64,000 nt of DNA from Pisaster brevispinus (taxonomy: Eukaryota > Echinodermata > Asteroidea > Forcipulatida > Asteriidae). Positions 11,705 through 23,745 of the stretch are shown here, piece by piece. A program made the translations under genes and the position numbers. Within the stretch, counting starts at the first letter, position 1. The number at the start of each line of letters is the position of its first letter. The notes under the pieces are model-generated. The model was not told where the DNA came from, searched no databases, and was given only the letters and a program-made list of their open reading frames with translations. The stretch lies in assembly GCA_023634235.1 (NCBI GenBank), contig JAMKCF010000015.1, positions 12,124,087-12,188,086 of the forward strand, given 5' to 3'.

Positions 11705-12221
11705 TTTCATTAAACCAGATACACCAAATCGGAAGCACGTCTTTTTCAATAAGATAAGAAAAATGGAAACGCAGATGTCATAATTTGAAACTTCTACCAT
11801 ACACGTCTTTGGTCCTCGGACTTGTTACATTCGTCCCGCGCTCAGGTCAAAAATAAACACTGTACATTTTCCTGTTTTTTTTTCAAACAGATGCATTGCA
11901 AACCAATGAAAGCCACATAGTGGATAGCCAATGCGAAAAACTCTACACTACGCAAAAACTGCTTTCATTAAACCAGATACACCAAATCGGAAGCACGTCT
12001 TTTTCAATAAGATAAGAAAAATGGAAACGCAGATGTCATAATTTGAAACTTCTACCATACACGTCTTTGGTCCTCGGACTTGTTACATTCGTCCCGCGCT
12101 CAGGTCAAAAATAAACACTGTACATTTTCCTGTTTTTTTTTTTCAAACAGATGCATTGCAAACCAGTGAAAGCCACGTAGTGGATAGCCAATGCGAAAAA
12201 CTTTACACTACGCAAAAACTG
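11705..12221. repeat. Tandem duplication, two copies of a 258-bp unit
   Basis: The copies start at 11705 and 11963 (tttcattaaaccagatacac) and run to 'cgcaaaaactg'. They differ by only a few substitutions (ccaatg/ccagtg, cacatag/cacgtag, ctctac/ctttac) and a poly-T length change, so the duplication is recent. No coding function is apparent. Confidence 0.85.
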
Positions 12222-12651
12222 CAATTTATTAATAATAAGAAGAATTGTAGCTTATTATTAGCAGGTTTTTCTTTCTTTATCACTATGGCTTCGTCGTTTT
12301 CCAAAACACCAACAATAAAAAATAACGCGTTTCATGACGTCATGATTTACGAACCTTGTTACACTCTACAGCCAGTAAGCGTATATCACACGTAATTATT
12401 TACGTCACGATCAATAGTAGGGCGACCACACCGACTAGAATAGCCAAAACATCAGATGTCGTCAGGGCTCCACCTGTAAGATTTAACAAGTCATTAAAAA
12501 CGCATCAGTGATCGTGTCATTTAGGACACGCACCTCATCACAATCCTCGTCAAGTTGCTGAACTTGTTTTCAAACAATTGCAAGCATAGCCATATACAAA
12601 TTAATATTAACTTTGCCATCTCAACATCTTTTGGATACTCTAGAAACATGC
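12222..12651. other. Gene-free stretch
   Basis: No supported gene or repeat is seen in this interval. Confidence 0.35.
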
Positions 12652-12659
12652 AGTGTCAA

Positions 12660-12963
12660 CAGTGGCGTCACTTATAAGGACGTGCCCCCAATTGATATCG
12701 ATGCCCCCCCCCCCCGTGCGCCGCGCCCCATTTGAAATCTTGTCTTTTGGGATTTGAAATTTTAAGAGTTTGATGATTTTGATTTTCTCTTCTTTTTTTG
12801 TTTACACGAAGACAATGTACTTGATTTTAAACTTATGCCAGATTGTCTTGTACAAAAGGCTCTGAAAAACGTTTTTTTAAGGCAAACATAAACTTTGCAA
12901 GAAGTGCCCCCCCCCCATGAAATAGTGCACCCCTCCTTAATGTACATCTTAGTTACGACACTG
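12660..12963. mobile_element. hAT-type non-autonomous element (MITE)
   Basis: The element begins CAGTGGCGTCACT and ends AGTTACGACACTG, imperfect terminal inverted repeats of hAT style. It is flanked by agtgtcaa (12652-12659) and agtgtcag (12964-12971), an 8-bp target duplication with one mismatch. The 304-bp interior contains C-runs and no transposase. Confidence 0.75.
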
Positions 12964-12971
12964 AGTGTCAG

Positions 12972-13734
12972 TAAATGTATGACGAGATGGTGATACAGCA
13001 TTGCCGTATAGTTTATCTAGCCCGTATTTTGGAATTTAAAAACAATGTCACTTACGACTTTCGCAAAATTCACCCCTGTAAGTCACATGCACAGGTTTTC
13101 GTGTTGTCTTCCAATCGGCACACACCGTGTTCACATTCGTTGTCAAAGCCGCATTCGTCTACGCATAACATGAACATCAATAAGTGATTAATTACGTAAT
13201 GCATTTTCTACGTTATTATGACAACCACCTCTTGCATTCCCTTCAAGTTTTTGTTGGTAACAAAGTTTATAAAATACTCTAAATTGTGTTTAAAGTATTG
13301 GTTCACTTAATACAAGATACACACAATTAAATTAAACCAATTAAAAGGTTTTGAAACTGTTGTATTAGGCTTGCAAGAAGATGAGGTTCTGGGTGGCAGG
13401 AAACGTTCCAACTGTTTCCACACTCCAAAACATTAATATAATAGTCCAATATAAGACTCCTACATTAAATTTTGGAGTTTCGAAACAGTATACATAGCAA
13501 CATTTTGTATGACACGAGACGCGTGTTCCACCAAAATGACGAGGACCCATAAACACACGGTATAAAAATTGTCCCATTTGCTTCCAGTAAAGTGAGTCTC
13601 CGAATATTATTGAATCTACATACCCTGCATTAAAAAGGTTATCTCTGCAGAGTGGCTCTTGACGACCAAGCTGTTGTCGTTCTCTGTGAACAGAACAGAC
13701 ACTACCTAGACTCCATACCGCACACCAGAACGTA
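12972..13734. other. Gene-free stretch
   Basis: No supported gene is seen. It lies on the 3' side of the minus-strand fibronectin-III relic. Confidence 0.35.
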
Positions 13735-13911
13735 TCATGTTAAGGGAGTGGCTGCTTTGCGTTTCTTTTCAAATTGATAGATGCGGTCTGGTACACCGTC
13801 TTGACTGATGGTGAATTCGTAGAAATCAACGGGTCCCTCTGCTGATTTCCAGGTCAGTAGGACTTTTGAGTTACTCGTTAATTGCAGGACAGCGTCTGAG
13901 GGCGCGTGTGG
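13735..13911 (-). pseudogene. Fibronectin type III exon (last exon of a minus-strand gene relic)
   Basis: After an acceptor (ctatttag on the minus strand) the frame reads PSDAVLQLTSNSKVLLTWKS and continues with FYEFTISQDG. This is the A-to-C strand pattern of a fibronectin-III domain with its conserved Trp and Tyr. The frame stays open to a stop at 13735-13737. The upstream FN3 exon at 14.7 kb carries a nonsense codon, so the gene is probably dead. FN3 domains occur in extracellular parts of receptors and adhesion proteins; the protein is not identifiable further. Confidence 0.6.
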
Positions 13912-14659
13912 TACTAAATAGAGAATATAAAAGCAATAATCAGTGAATTGTAGCTCTATATTTTTTTCAACGTCATGTAAACCCCTGACCCTGACGTCAT
14001 TCGCGGCTTCTGTTTTCCCTCGGTCTGCCATTTTTTGGACTCCAATTGCAAGTAAAGTTTTGGTCGCGTCAAACCGCGTAAAATACTGATTACTGGCCCC
14101 ACCCACTCCTAAAAAAGCAACACGTGGAATCTAACTTCAAAACTACCGCTTTAAAAATGTAAGGTGGGTAATGACGACAGGTGAATAATATTTAGGTCAA
14201 AAGATAGTACTCAAATATTGACTGCTTCGAGTTCAAATGTTGAAACTACGACTCATTCGGCGATCCTTTTCGGACGTTTTATTTTGTCAAGGCGGTAAAG
14301 CCAAGAGAAAATGGAACGCTCTGGGAATCACCTCTGAAGCAAAAAAAGGTCAATATTTGTTTTATAACACCCAAACATAATCCCTAGACGTCCAAATACC
14401 AGCAAACCGAAACAATTCCATGGTTCCGAAAAAGGACCTACGCAAGGGTGTCTAATTTTGTGTGCCACTATCTTATTATTTCTCATTAGCTTACAACCGG
14501 GTTGAAATACAAGTTAACGTGTCAACGTATCGGAATAGTCGATATTTTATAAATATTACAATCAATTTAACAACTGTGAGCAAAATCAAGGTCTATATAA
14601 ACCGATTAAAAAAGGCAGACCCCAAAAATTTTGATATAACAGTTAACAACTGTTAAGTT

Positions 14660-14833
14660 AACGTATTAGACGCTCCAGCCTCGGCGTCCACCAGAACCTC
14701 CCGGATGTGCGTACCTGGCGGGTGCTCTAGGATGACTTTTTACTGCTTGACATTGTCGGCTGGATAAGGTGGGTCGGACCATGTTATTTCGAAGGAGCTT
14801 GCTGTCCTTCTTTCAATCGAAGCAGAGGTAACT
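14660..14833 (-). pseudogene. Fibronectin type III exon relic with internal stop
   Basis: The minus strand encodes RRTASSFEITWSDPPYPADN, then a stop, then a short frame KVILEHPPGTHIREV. This is a clear FN3 domain with conserved Trp and Pro residues. The stop (TAA at 14740-14742) falls where FN3 domains have a Tyr before the C strand, so a TAC-to-TAA change is the simplest reading. An acceptor-like tttatag precedes it. Confidence 0.65.
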
Positions 14834-15257
14834 CTATAAACAAATATGCAAGACGGAAACTAAAACTTCGGTGCTGTATGGTCTTTCTGCACTACATTCG
14901 GTACCTTTTTGTCAAATTTATTATTGTGGTCAGTTCATTATTTATATTATCAAAGTCCCCCGTTTTGTTCTTTTGACGTTCTTACATTTGTTTTCTCCCT
15001 TATATCGTCAGCAGCATTACGAGAAGTGCCAAAATTCCCCAGCAGACAAACCTTTGGGGAAAAACTTATTTTGTTAGTTTAGTTTATTTTGAAATCGTTG
15101 GTTCGTATGACTGTTCACTAACGAGAATGACGACAGTTAGGCGACGGCAGAAGAATGCCGGGCAAAAGCCCTGTCGTTCATGGGGATTTAAAAAACAAAA
15201 TTACGAAAACTTGAAACACCAAATAATTCAAACAAAATATTGTTTACTGATGTTTAC

Positions 15258-15423
15258 TTCAACAAATGGAAGTTGCAAAGGCCGAGCTCCGAAGATTTTT
15301 GTTTTCCCTTTCTGCGTGTACGGAACCACAGAATTCATTGCTGGGTCTGTAATCGAGCAGCTATACATTGTGACGGTTTTAGCGACGACCTTAATGTCAA
15401 TCAAGGTAGTTTCCAAATCATCA
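15258..15423 (-). pseudogene. Possible upstream exon of the FN3 gene relic
   Basis: A 166-bp open segment on the minus strand lies between a strong acceptor (tcttttccgtcag) and a donor (gaa|gtaaac). It encodes TTLIDIKVVAKTVTMYSCS, reminiscent of the start of an FN3 domain. The identification is weak and depends mainly on splice sites and orientation relative to the two FN3 exons. Confidence 0.3.
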
Positions 15424-15609
15424 CTGACGGAAAAGACCAGAAGATAGTTGTCGAAGTTGTTGTTGGAAATTATCATGGGCTAAAGGAGAATGATTCAAAA
15501 GAGGGCGCCATCAGCAGAAGTTTGTACACAGTTCGCCTCGGGGGGGATCTCCGGGGGACGGCGGCCTTGCCACACCAGCGCTGTGGCAATTGAGCTAATA
15601 TGGAGACCG

Positions 15610-15700
15610 CCAACATAGGGCTACATAGTCAGTTAGTAGAGTGACGCCGGTACAGCAATCCTGGTGTCGTTGGTTCAAATCATGCCCGATCATATTTTTT
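15610..15700 (+). mobile_element. tRNA-like SINE head
   Basis: The segment has an A-box-like tract (gtcagttagtagagtg) and, about 30 nt later, a B-box-like ggttcaaatc. It is followed by A/T-rich sequence rather than a closed acceptor stem, so a SINE relic is likelier than a functional tRNA. Confidence 0.35.
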
Positions 15701-16365
15701 TTAGTTCAACCACATTTATTTTTTTTTAATTTTACCCAGTCAGTTTCCCATTTGTATGGTTTATAGCTTTTCAATTTTGAAATAACACTAAATATTGTTT
15801 TTTGTTCGGGATACTTTAGCAGTTTCTAATGACGTAATAGCTTTCAGTGACGTAATATTTCCAGGGACGTAACATTGTCCAATGACGTAATCAGGCATTT
15901 TTACTTAGGGGTTGGGCAAGCAAGTGCAGAAACAAAAAGGTAATTTGTTGGGGTACTAATTAATGTAAAGATTCATTTATTTTTTTTAATTGTTTTTTCT
16001 TTATTAATTTCTTGTTGGGAGGGGATGAGTGAGGACTAGGGTTTTGAGCAGGAGAGGGCGCTAAAGCCCCAATTCCCCTCTGGTAACGTCGCTGGAGCAG
16101 TGATCTTTTAATCACTCTTTGCAAAACGTGCAACCACGTGAGATAACGCGCAGTGATGGCGCGTTTTGAGAATGTGACGTCACATGCAAAGGGTCTATTG
16201 TGTTCTTGTTTTTCATTGAGTATCGTTAAATTAGTTGAGTGTAGCTTCTTAAACTTCATTTCCTTTACGACACTTTATCTTCCTTTTTTATTTGTTGCTT
16301 ATTCTAGTACTCCATTTACAGCAGTCCTTTTTTTTTTAATTAAACTAGGGTGTTTGTGTTTCTCA
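15701..16365. other. Gene-free stretch
   Basis: Several 'gacgtaat' words recur at 15830-15890 (tgacgtaatag, tgacgtaatat, gacgtaacatt, tgacgtaatc). No gene is supported. Confidence 0.35.
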
Positions 16366-16535
16366 ATTTTAGGCCAAATTGTAATCAAAATGCTCGACTT
16401 ACCTCTTGCCATGTTTTCATTTTTAGTCTTAAATTTGATAAGAATGCTGGACTTAACCTTTGCCATTTCTTCATTTTTAGGCCAAACTTGATAAAAATGC
16501 TGGACTTACCAAATGCAATTTTTTGTATTAAATGA
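16366..16535. repeat. Minisatellite, three ~54-bp units
   Basis: Three units contain tttttaggccaaa...aaaatgctggacttacc...gccatttcttca with moderate divergence. The period of about 54 bp makes the repeat visible as an 18-residue periodicity in open frames, but those are not genes. Confidence 0.7.
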
Positions 16536-17509
16536 ATACAATCACGCCATAATGTTCATTAGGTATATCGTACGTATTCAAATAAAATGCAAACAATATG
16601 CAAAGTGTATGCAATTGTTTTCTTCTTCAAAACAGTAACCGTGAATATGGTATATTGGTTAAATGTATGAGTGATGCTGAATAAAAAGTCAAAGTGTTGA
16701 CTAATTTTCTACACGAAATGAAAAAAGGACAAAGAAAGCTGCTTTAAATTGTGTGTTATTTGTATACACAATTTAAACTAAAACTGTTTTGTTTTCACAT
16801 AGAGCAGCCAAAGAGACTAGAACAAAGTACGGACGGTCAACTCACCACTAACACAAATGCAGGGTTTGCAAAAAGTTATATACCATTGTGAAGCCCATTT
16901 CAAGCACCTTCTGTTCGTTATTTTCCGACTGTGTTGAGTTTGTAAGCGACGCGAGTTGCTACAAAGTCGGGCTGCTATCCTAGCAAGTAAGACACCAAGG
17001 ACTGCGTTTTTACTCAACCCTGCGAGTACCGTTGTGTGTTTTGTGTGTTTGCAATGTTAACGCGCAAACTAAACGCGCAATGAACACTCCCTACCAAAAG
17101 GTAACACTAGACAACACCAACAACTTAGAATACGATGGCGGACTAATTACTTTGTAAGTAAAAACTGTTACTCAATAAGTGAGCGATGTTAAAACGAAAT
17201 AGCACCCACATTATTGAACAAGTCTCACAACTTAGCAGGTACAGTAAAGTAAGCCTCATATAAGAGATATGGATTCAACAACTGGTACTTAAGGCGAAAT
17301 AACATTGTGTATCAAGAAACATTTATTGTATTTGACCAAAACAAACACAAAACAATTACAAAGGAGCAAATACAAGAAGATGAACAAAGAAGTAAACCAG
17401 ACAAAAGCAAAAAAGTAAGCAATATAAAACAAACAAATTAGTAAATAGGCACCAGAAAAACAAACAGTAATAAGTGTGGGAAAATAATCAATGTTATCCC
17501 ATTAACGAT
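16536..17509. other. Gene-free stretch
   Basis: No supported exon or element is seen. Confidence 0.3.
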
Positions 17510-17660
17510 CAAATTCTTTATTTGGCGCTGAGACCCCGAGTCAGCTCAGCCATGATCCCCTTTTTAGGGCTAAACCTTATTTCGTTAAACAAGCCTTAGC
17601 AGGGACCCATGTGCAGGACGTAAGCTAAAAAGGCTAGCTGCCTCTTTCACGGGCTACAGG
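17510..17660. repeat. Dispersed repeat shared with 33.68-33.84 kb in inverse orientation
   Basis: The reverse complement of 'gtcagctcagccatgat' recurs as 'atcacggctgagctgac' near 33790. Sequence around 'aaaaaggctagctgcctctt' pairs with 'aaaaaggcagctagcctttt' near 33700. The two copies face opposite ways. Family unknown. Confidence 0.55.
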
Positions 17661-18123
17661 GCTAACCTTTATCTAAATTGTTTGTGTGGATCTTGGACCA
17701 ATTAGGTTGGAATGTGGATCCAACAAGAATGCGGTTTACTTCACGCTGTCAAAGCTGTCAGTGCGCAGCGTGCGCGATAATGATGTCAAAATAAAGGTCA
17801 TAGAGGTCAGTGTGAGGCCAACATGAAGTGGTATGTAGATTTCTTGATAATTTACCGTAGTAGTATAACCTATTTTCACCCGATTTTACCGCTCAAAAAC
17901 CTTTTAATTCTCATTTGATGTAAACTTAATTTTCCAAACTTTCAGGGCTTTATATTTGTGTAGAACTTGTCTGTTTCAAGCAGGATAGAGACAAATGAGG
18001 TCGATATTACGTTGAACGAATGGTGTTCCGTTTGTAATGCCACAATCACTTCTGCACGATAAACCGATGTTGTGTTTTTTCGGCCTTGAAAATTCGAGGA
18101 CAAATCTGAAATTTATCAGCTGT
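17661..18123. other. Gene-free stretch
   Basis: No supported gene is seen. Confidence 0.3.
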
Positions 18124-18437
18124 CGCGGGGCGCGATATGTATTTTTTCCAGCTCAGTTGCGGCAGAACCAACAGAGGGCGCTGTTACCCATTTCATAAAT
18201 GTGCTAGCAAGGTTTTTCGTGACACAAGTTGTACTGCTGTGAGTGTACATGTATGTCTGTACGTGTAAAGAGCTATGTGCTTGCAAGGTTTTTCGTTGTA
18301 CAAATTTTACTGGTTCATAACAAATGTAGGCCTAACTCTAAAAACTAACTAGCGTTGCAGAAATCCCAGGGTAACGGCGCCCTCTGTTTGGTTCTGCCGC
18401 AACTGAGCGGGAACAAAATATATCGCTCGCGGGGCGC
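18124..18437. mobile_element. MITE with long (~60 bp) terminal inverted repeats
   Basis: The left arm has ccagctcagttgcggcagaa and ccaacagagggcgctgttac. The right arm has the reverse complement: gtaacggcgccctctgtttg and gttctgccgcaactgagc. The interior holds an imperfect direct repeat (gctagcaaggtttttcgt / gcttgcaaggtttttcgt). There is no coding capacity. Confidence 0.75.
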
Positions 18438-18988
18438 TCATTGTAGCGTGGCGTCATAATCTGGGTATGACATTCGTTGTGCACACATTTTAATTTTTTG
18501 GGGGAGCTTTTGATTCGTTTTTGCCTTGGTTTGATGATGAATGTCGTCATTACAAAATACGTTGTAAACTTAAAGTCTTTTTAGTCAAGAGTTCATGAGT
18601 TAGTAAAACACGTCATATATTTTATCACTCAGAGATGCATGAAGCACTAGTGCACCCAATAGGTTCACTAATCACTACTCCCCTTGCTCTAAGATCATAC
18701 CAAAGGTGATTTGGCCTTGGTTGATATTTAACACAAGTCTTTGATTTCCAACTTGCACTTTGTTTTATTGCATTTATATTTTATTGTAACTAAATTATAT
18801 TTTGGTCTCAAATTTGTCATCGTACAAGCGATGTAAAATGTATAATTAACTCAACCGTTTACATTCAAATTCAGGTGAATATACACTTCTATGCACAGTT
18901 AGCCTGGTTATTTCTGTCAAAAGTGGGGTATTTATTTATGTTTTTTACTTCTAATTTTTGTTTTTTAGTTTTTTAACTCATAGGCTCT
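18438..18988. other. Gene-free stretch
   Basis: No supported gene is seen. Confidence 0.3.
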
Positions 18989-19222
18989 GGGCCCAATTTC
19001 ATGGCTTTGCTTGCCATAATAAGCAAATAGTCAGAAACAGGGTACTCCACGCTTACGTCAAGCGTAGTTCACGGTTAGGCAGGGAATTGTGTGCGCAAGC
19101 ATACTTCCTGGTACTAGGCATTCTTCGCTTACACAACTAGCGCAGAAATTTGGCGGTTAAGGCGGAGAATGCTGATCGTATGCGAAGAATTCGGCGGTAA
19201 GCAGAGCCATGAAATTGGGCCC
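18989..19222. mobile_element. MITE with GGGCCCAATTTCATGGC termini
   Basis: The left end gggcccaatttcatggct is matched by agccatgaaattgggccc at the right end, making 18-bp perfect inverted termini around a 234-bp element. A related design (GGGGCCGATTTCACAAAG) occurs at 24.69 kb. I could not identify a target duplication. Confidence 0.75.
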
Positions 19223-21945
19223 TGGTTGGACAGAGACAAAGACAAGACAAGTATAATTAAAATACAATCTTAATTGTTTTCCCCCTCCAATTTCAGGCCC
19301 AGTACTCTTCGTGATCTATCGTTGTTTCAAGCTAAAGTTTACGATGATTCGCTCTCGAGGTACTTGCCGGAGAACTTGCAGTGACTGGTTTCTTCCTGAT
19401 GCTGGAACCTGGCCAGATTTGGGTGGGTGTTCGTTTGTGAATGCTGCGGCCAGAAATGAGGCTGGTGCCGCTAAACGTCCAGGATTCAAAGGTTTTTTGA
19501 AACAATCATGACACTTTTTTGCTGCTTTTTCAGCAAGTCGACACTGAGGTCAACTGAAACTTTCACTTGTGAAATTATTGTGTCTTTTAAAAAAAATATG
19601 TTTGCCTATAAAAGCGCATTACGCTCACAAAATCAATATTTGACTTCGTTTCAGCGAGAAATGTTTCACAGAAAAATAGTTCAAGATTAAAAAAGTTTTC
19701 AGACTAAAAAAACTATTTTAATCGTTACCAAATCTGTATAACTTTAAGATAAATTGTTTTTGTATTGTGAATGGATTGTGATACTCCAGAGATAAGTCGG
19801 GAAATAAGTATCAAGTGGAATGGAAAGTATTAAAGCTTTGATGATGCAGACAAGTCTCCTAATTGGGTGTCCCTGTAATTATGTTTAATTATCTTTCTAT
19901 GAGATGAAATAGCATTAATTTAAAGTTTGATTTAATTATGTTAAACTGCATACTCGAAAATGTGGCTAATTTTGTAAGAAATTAATGCAGCTGTACGAAG
20001 AAACTTAAAATAAATCAATGTTTCCATGAAACAAGACAATCTGTGAAAGTGTTGGCACATGGTTGTAAGCAACGTCAGATAAACTATTTAACTGCAACAA
20101 GAGTTTCCTTCACAAGTTGAAAAAGTGATAAATAGACAAATTGGGGATGTGGCTAGTGATGGTCGTGCCTTAAAAGCAATTAGTCCATCATAATAAAAGT
20201 ATAAGCCAAGGCGATTTTCCAATTTTAACCTTAGAAGAATGGATTACATGTAATCCTCATTTTAATTTTTTTAAGTTGTTTTCTTCTTTTTGTTCTTTTC
20301 TTTTAAGGGCTAGGACGACAGGCGCCTGCTTTCTGTCCTTGCTCTATGTTTAGACATGCACCAAATATTTGGAAAGCCATACGTGAGGAAGCCAAACAGA
20401 AATCGTTTTTAACACCAAAATGTGATCAATGTTGGTTTCCCCCCAAGTAAACTAGATGACTGATTTACATTAAAAACCAACAAACAAACAAACAAACAAA
20501 CAAAACCTTTGGTTAAACAACGAAGAAAAAAAATTGCAACGAGGACAAGTGAGTCTTCTCACCAAGAAAGTCAGGCACTTAATTTTTTACCAGAAGTAAG
20601 GAACCGGATATGACCATTTTGCCTAACGTTTCCTTACGCAGCAGCCGATTGGTCACATGGGTAACATAGTCAGAGTGTTTGGTTTACGGTTTGAACAATC
20701 ACATTAGGCCCTTACACTTTATAAGTGAGCCATGGCGGACATTTCTATTCTGAACGGTTACGCTGACGGAGACGGATTCTTCAAGTGCACTTGACCGTTT
20801 CGAGTGTCCTTGGAAATAAGAAATACAGCGAAAGACTAGATCAAAAATGTAGGTAACATTTCATAGTGAAATTCTTCTGCACAATTTTGTTAACTAACAA
20901 ATGACCCTTGTTATAGTGGTTGTCCTCCAAGCTCATTATTTATGCAAAACCTTGAGGGTCATGCATACACAGCAAATGAAAGGAAGGACTTTTCTAGGCC
21001 TGCACACTGACTGAAAGGCGGGAGGGCCCATAATCGGTACATCTTTCTTTGCTGGTTACCACACAATTTTGAAACCCACCACCACCCCTACCGTAGGCCT
21101 CCTTTTAACCCAGTTTTTTTATGTGTTATGTGTTACTTCTGACTTGTATAACTAAATACTTAAAGCACCCTTTAGTTCCTCTGGGGCTATTTTATATGCA
21201 GCGACTGCATGTACCAGCAGTGGAGTCCAGTTACATTATGTAGAAAGGCCGTTGCACAAAGTCTACAAAGTGGCTTCCGTTGATTGTTTTATAGCTCCAT
21301 GTTGTTGCCAATTACATGCGGCTCGCCACTGGCATTGGGCCTGTGTGGCATTTGGCTAAACTGGGTCCCTTGGTAACTTGTTTTATCATGGTCACATAAA
21401 CCTACGGCCAATGAGAGGGCTTAATTTCAATGAGTAGGTTGGGGTTATTCGCCACCAAGGCGGGAAATCCGCGCTTCGGCTCAGTTATTCAAAGCCACTG
21501 TTCCGAAAATTACAAAGTGTGGTATCAGTTTCATTTTGTTTTATTTTACCTTGCCCGAACATTGACATTATTAAACATTGTATTTCTTTTACGAGTTGCT
21601 TTGAACACTTTGTTGGATGCACTTAATTAAATAATCTTGGAGGCTTAACCACCCCCCCCCCCAGTGATAGCCTTCACTATATGCTTGAACTGAAAGGCAA
21701 TTTACTCGGCAACTAGAATGTACATTTATCTCAACTTGGCCTAAGTTGTTTAAGACAAGAGACTTCAAAAGTATAAGAGTTATTTGATTGTTTGATTGGT
21801 TTGTTCCCACGGTTGCTACCGCCATGCTTATTGTACTAGAAACAATATAGTACTTGTTGGTTACTTGATGATGAGCCTAGCAAGAGATCAAGGAATAGTG
21901 ACTGTTTTGTATTGTTGTGCTTTACACTTTCACCAGTCAGATTAC
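19223..21945. other. Gene-free stretch with short repeats and one promoter-like site
   Basis: There is an (AAAC)n tract near 20478-20505. At 20640-20860 a CCAAT-like word (gattgg), a TATA-like tttataag (20718), a 20-codon ATG frame (20732-20794) and a donor-like gtaaca occur together. This resembles a first-exon region, but no downstream exon was found. Confidence 0.3.
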
Positions 21946-21949
21946 GCTA

Positions 21950-23060
21950 GAAGTTTAAGTGGCAAGCGTGCCCCTGTTTTGTGGCAAACGTGCCAAGTGT
22001 TTTGTGGCAAGCGGAAGCATGCCCAAAGTTTGAGGGCAAGCTTGCACTGTTCTTTGTTGTAAAAATTTAGGCAAGTATGGCCCATTATATGGCAAGCATG
22101 CCGAGTGTTTTGTGGCAAGCACAAGCATGCCCCGTTTTGTCGTTGATATTTGGGAAGCATGCCTCCGTTTTTCGGCAAGCATGATGAGATGTTTGGAGCA
22201 AGTAGGCTTCATGTTTTGTGGCAATTATGCCAAGTTTTGGGGCAAGTATGCCCTTTGTCTGTGGCAAGCGTGCCAAGTTTTTAGGGACAAACATGCTCCA
22301 TGTTTTGTGGCAAGCGCAAGCATGCCCAGTGTGTAAGGACAAGCATGCACCGTTCTTTTTTGTATGGGCAAGAGCACTCCATCGGTAAAATCTTTTTTTT
22401 TTTAATGCAGCTTTTTGCCCAAGTTGGGATTCGGGCAAAAGGTGCCGACATAGTATGCAGTTCTTCCCCTTCTACCCCAAAGCTTAAGTGAGCTGTCCTT
22501 GACAGTAAGTCTCAGTCTCAACGGAATTAGTCGTCAATTTAAGTAATCTCCAGAGTGGTATACGTTTTACAAAGTTAAGCTTACAAGTAAGCTGCAGTCC
22601 TTGGGAGCAGGTTCAACAAAATTAGCCGGTATTTTATACACCCATGTAATCTACAGTGTTAGATACGTTTTAAATTCACGCTTTGTGAAGTGTCAACACT
22701 GTGCCCAGCACCAACTGTTTAGGTGAGGCTAATATGTCGACCGTCTGTACAAGCAGTGGCAACAATGAAAGCACGTTAGGACAACAAGTGTGCTCTAACA
22801 CTTAAACCTGTCATCTTACGCTTAATTTATAATAATGATTTAGGGATAAACGTGCACGCATTTATTGGTTGTAAACATGAAAACACATTTATGGCAAGCG
22901 TGCTAAGTTTTCTGGACGAGCGTGTCCATGCGTGGCATTTTTGGACAAGTATGGTCCATGCTTTATGACTAGCGTGCTATGATTTTAAGGGCAAGTATGC
23001 CCCATGCTTATTGGCAATAGTACTAGGATTTTAGGGGCAGGCATGCCTCAAGTTTTTTGG
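21950..23060. repeat. Degenerate minisatellite of GGCAAGCATGCC motifs
   Basis: From 21950 to 22440 a ~20-30-bp unit recurs (ggcaagcgtgcc, ggcaagcatgcc, ggcaagcacaagcatgcc, each followed by 'ttttgtggc'-like spacers). Looser copies continue at 22890-23060 and again at 23390-23510. The core ggcaagcatgcc is nearly palindromic. Open frames across it only reflect the repeat. Confidence 0.75.
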
Positions 23061-23149
23061 CCCCCATGTTTCGATTGCAACATCAAATTACTCCAGACTT
23101 TCAAGTCTAAATTGAAAACTAGGGCGTGTTAAACGTTGCAATATTTGAT

Positions 23150-23266
23150 AATCTACGTATTTGTGTGCGATGTCCGTTTTATGTATGCGATATTTGTCAT
23201 AAATGTGCGACTTTCAAATGAGTATGTGCGACAATCTACGTATTTGTGTGCGATGTCCGTTTTATG
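23150..23266. repeat. 34-bp perfect direct repeat
   Basis: The word beginning aatctacgtatttgtgtgcg and ending ccgttttatg occurs at 23150-23183 and again at 23233-23266, 83 bp apart with no mismatch. Confidence 0.8.
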
Positions 23267-23289
23267 AAAACTCGTCTGTTCTCTTCTTG

Positions 23290-23620
23290 CCATAAACTAA
23301 CCATTTTGTAAAGCAGCGCATTGTATCTTTGGGAAAAGCGCTTCATAAGCCTTACTTATTATAATTGCTATTATTTTAGTAATGATATTGCAAGCGTACC
23401 AAGATGCAAACGTACCCATGCGTGGCAAGCATTAGCGAGTGGATCAATATTTTAGGGGCAAGTAAGCCTCATGTTTTACGGCAAATGTGCCAAGCTATTA
23501 GAGGGCAAGTATTCCTTTGTTGTTAATATTTCATGTAAGAGCCCGTCCCTTTTTATAATCGATGCTTTACGCATATAGGCTTACTGCTTCTTGCGCTATA
23601 TAAATGTCTCGTATTTATTA
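23290..23620 (+). mobile_element. LINE/SINE tail fragments
   Basis: Two pieces, 'aaagcgcttcataagcc' with following TTATTATAATT, and 'gcgctatataaatgtctcg', look like 3' tails of the CR1/L2 and SINE families present elsewhere in the window. No coding sequence. Confidence 0.35.
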
Positions 23621-23745
23621 AGCAGCTTTTTCCCTAGGTGCAATGGATTGCTCGTAGAAGATACACACATCAGGGTTGGTATGAAATAGTAAGTATTTGG
23701 GGCCAAACTACAATCTCATTTTTCCCACAGGGTTTTCGAGGTTTT

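Noticed and set aside
21942..22438. Repetitive frames with HACHK/CLPQNT-like repeats
   Set aside because: They follow the GGCAAGC minisatellite; no start, splice sites or homologues.
21950..23510. A CRISPR-like array
   Set aside because: Units and spacers are both degenerate, without constant repeat or spacer length, and the genome is eukaryotic.
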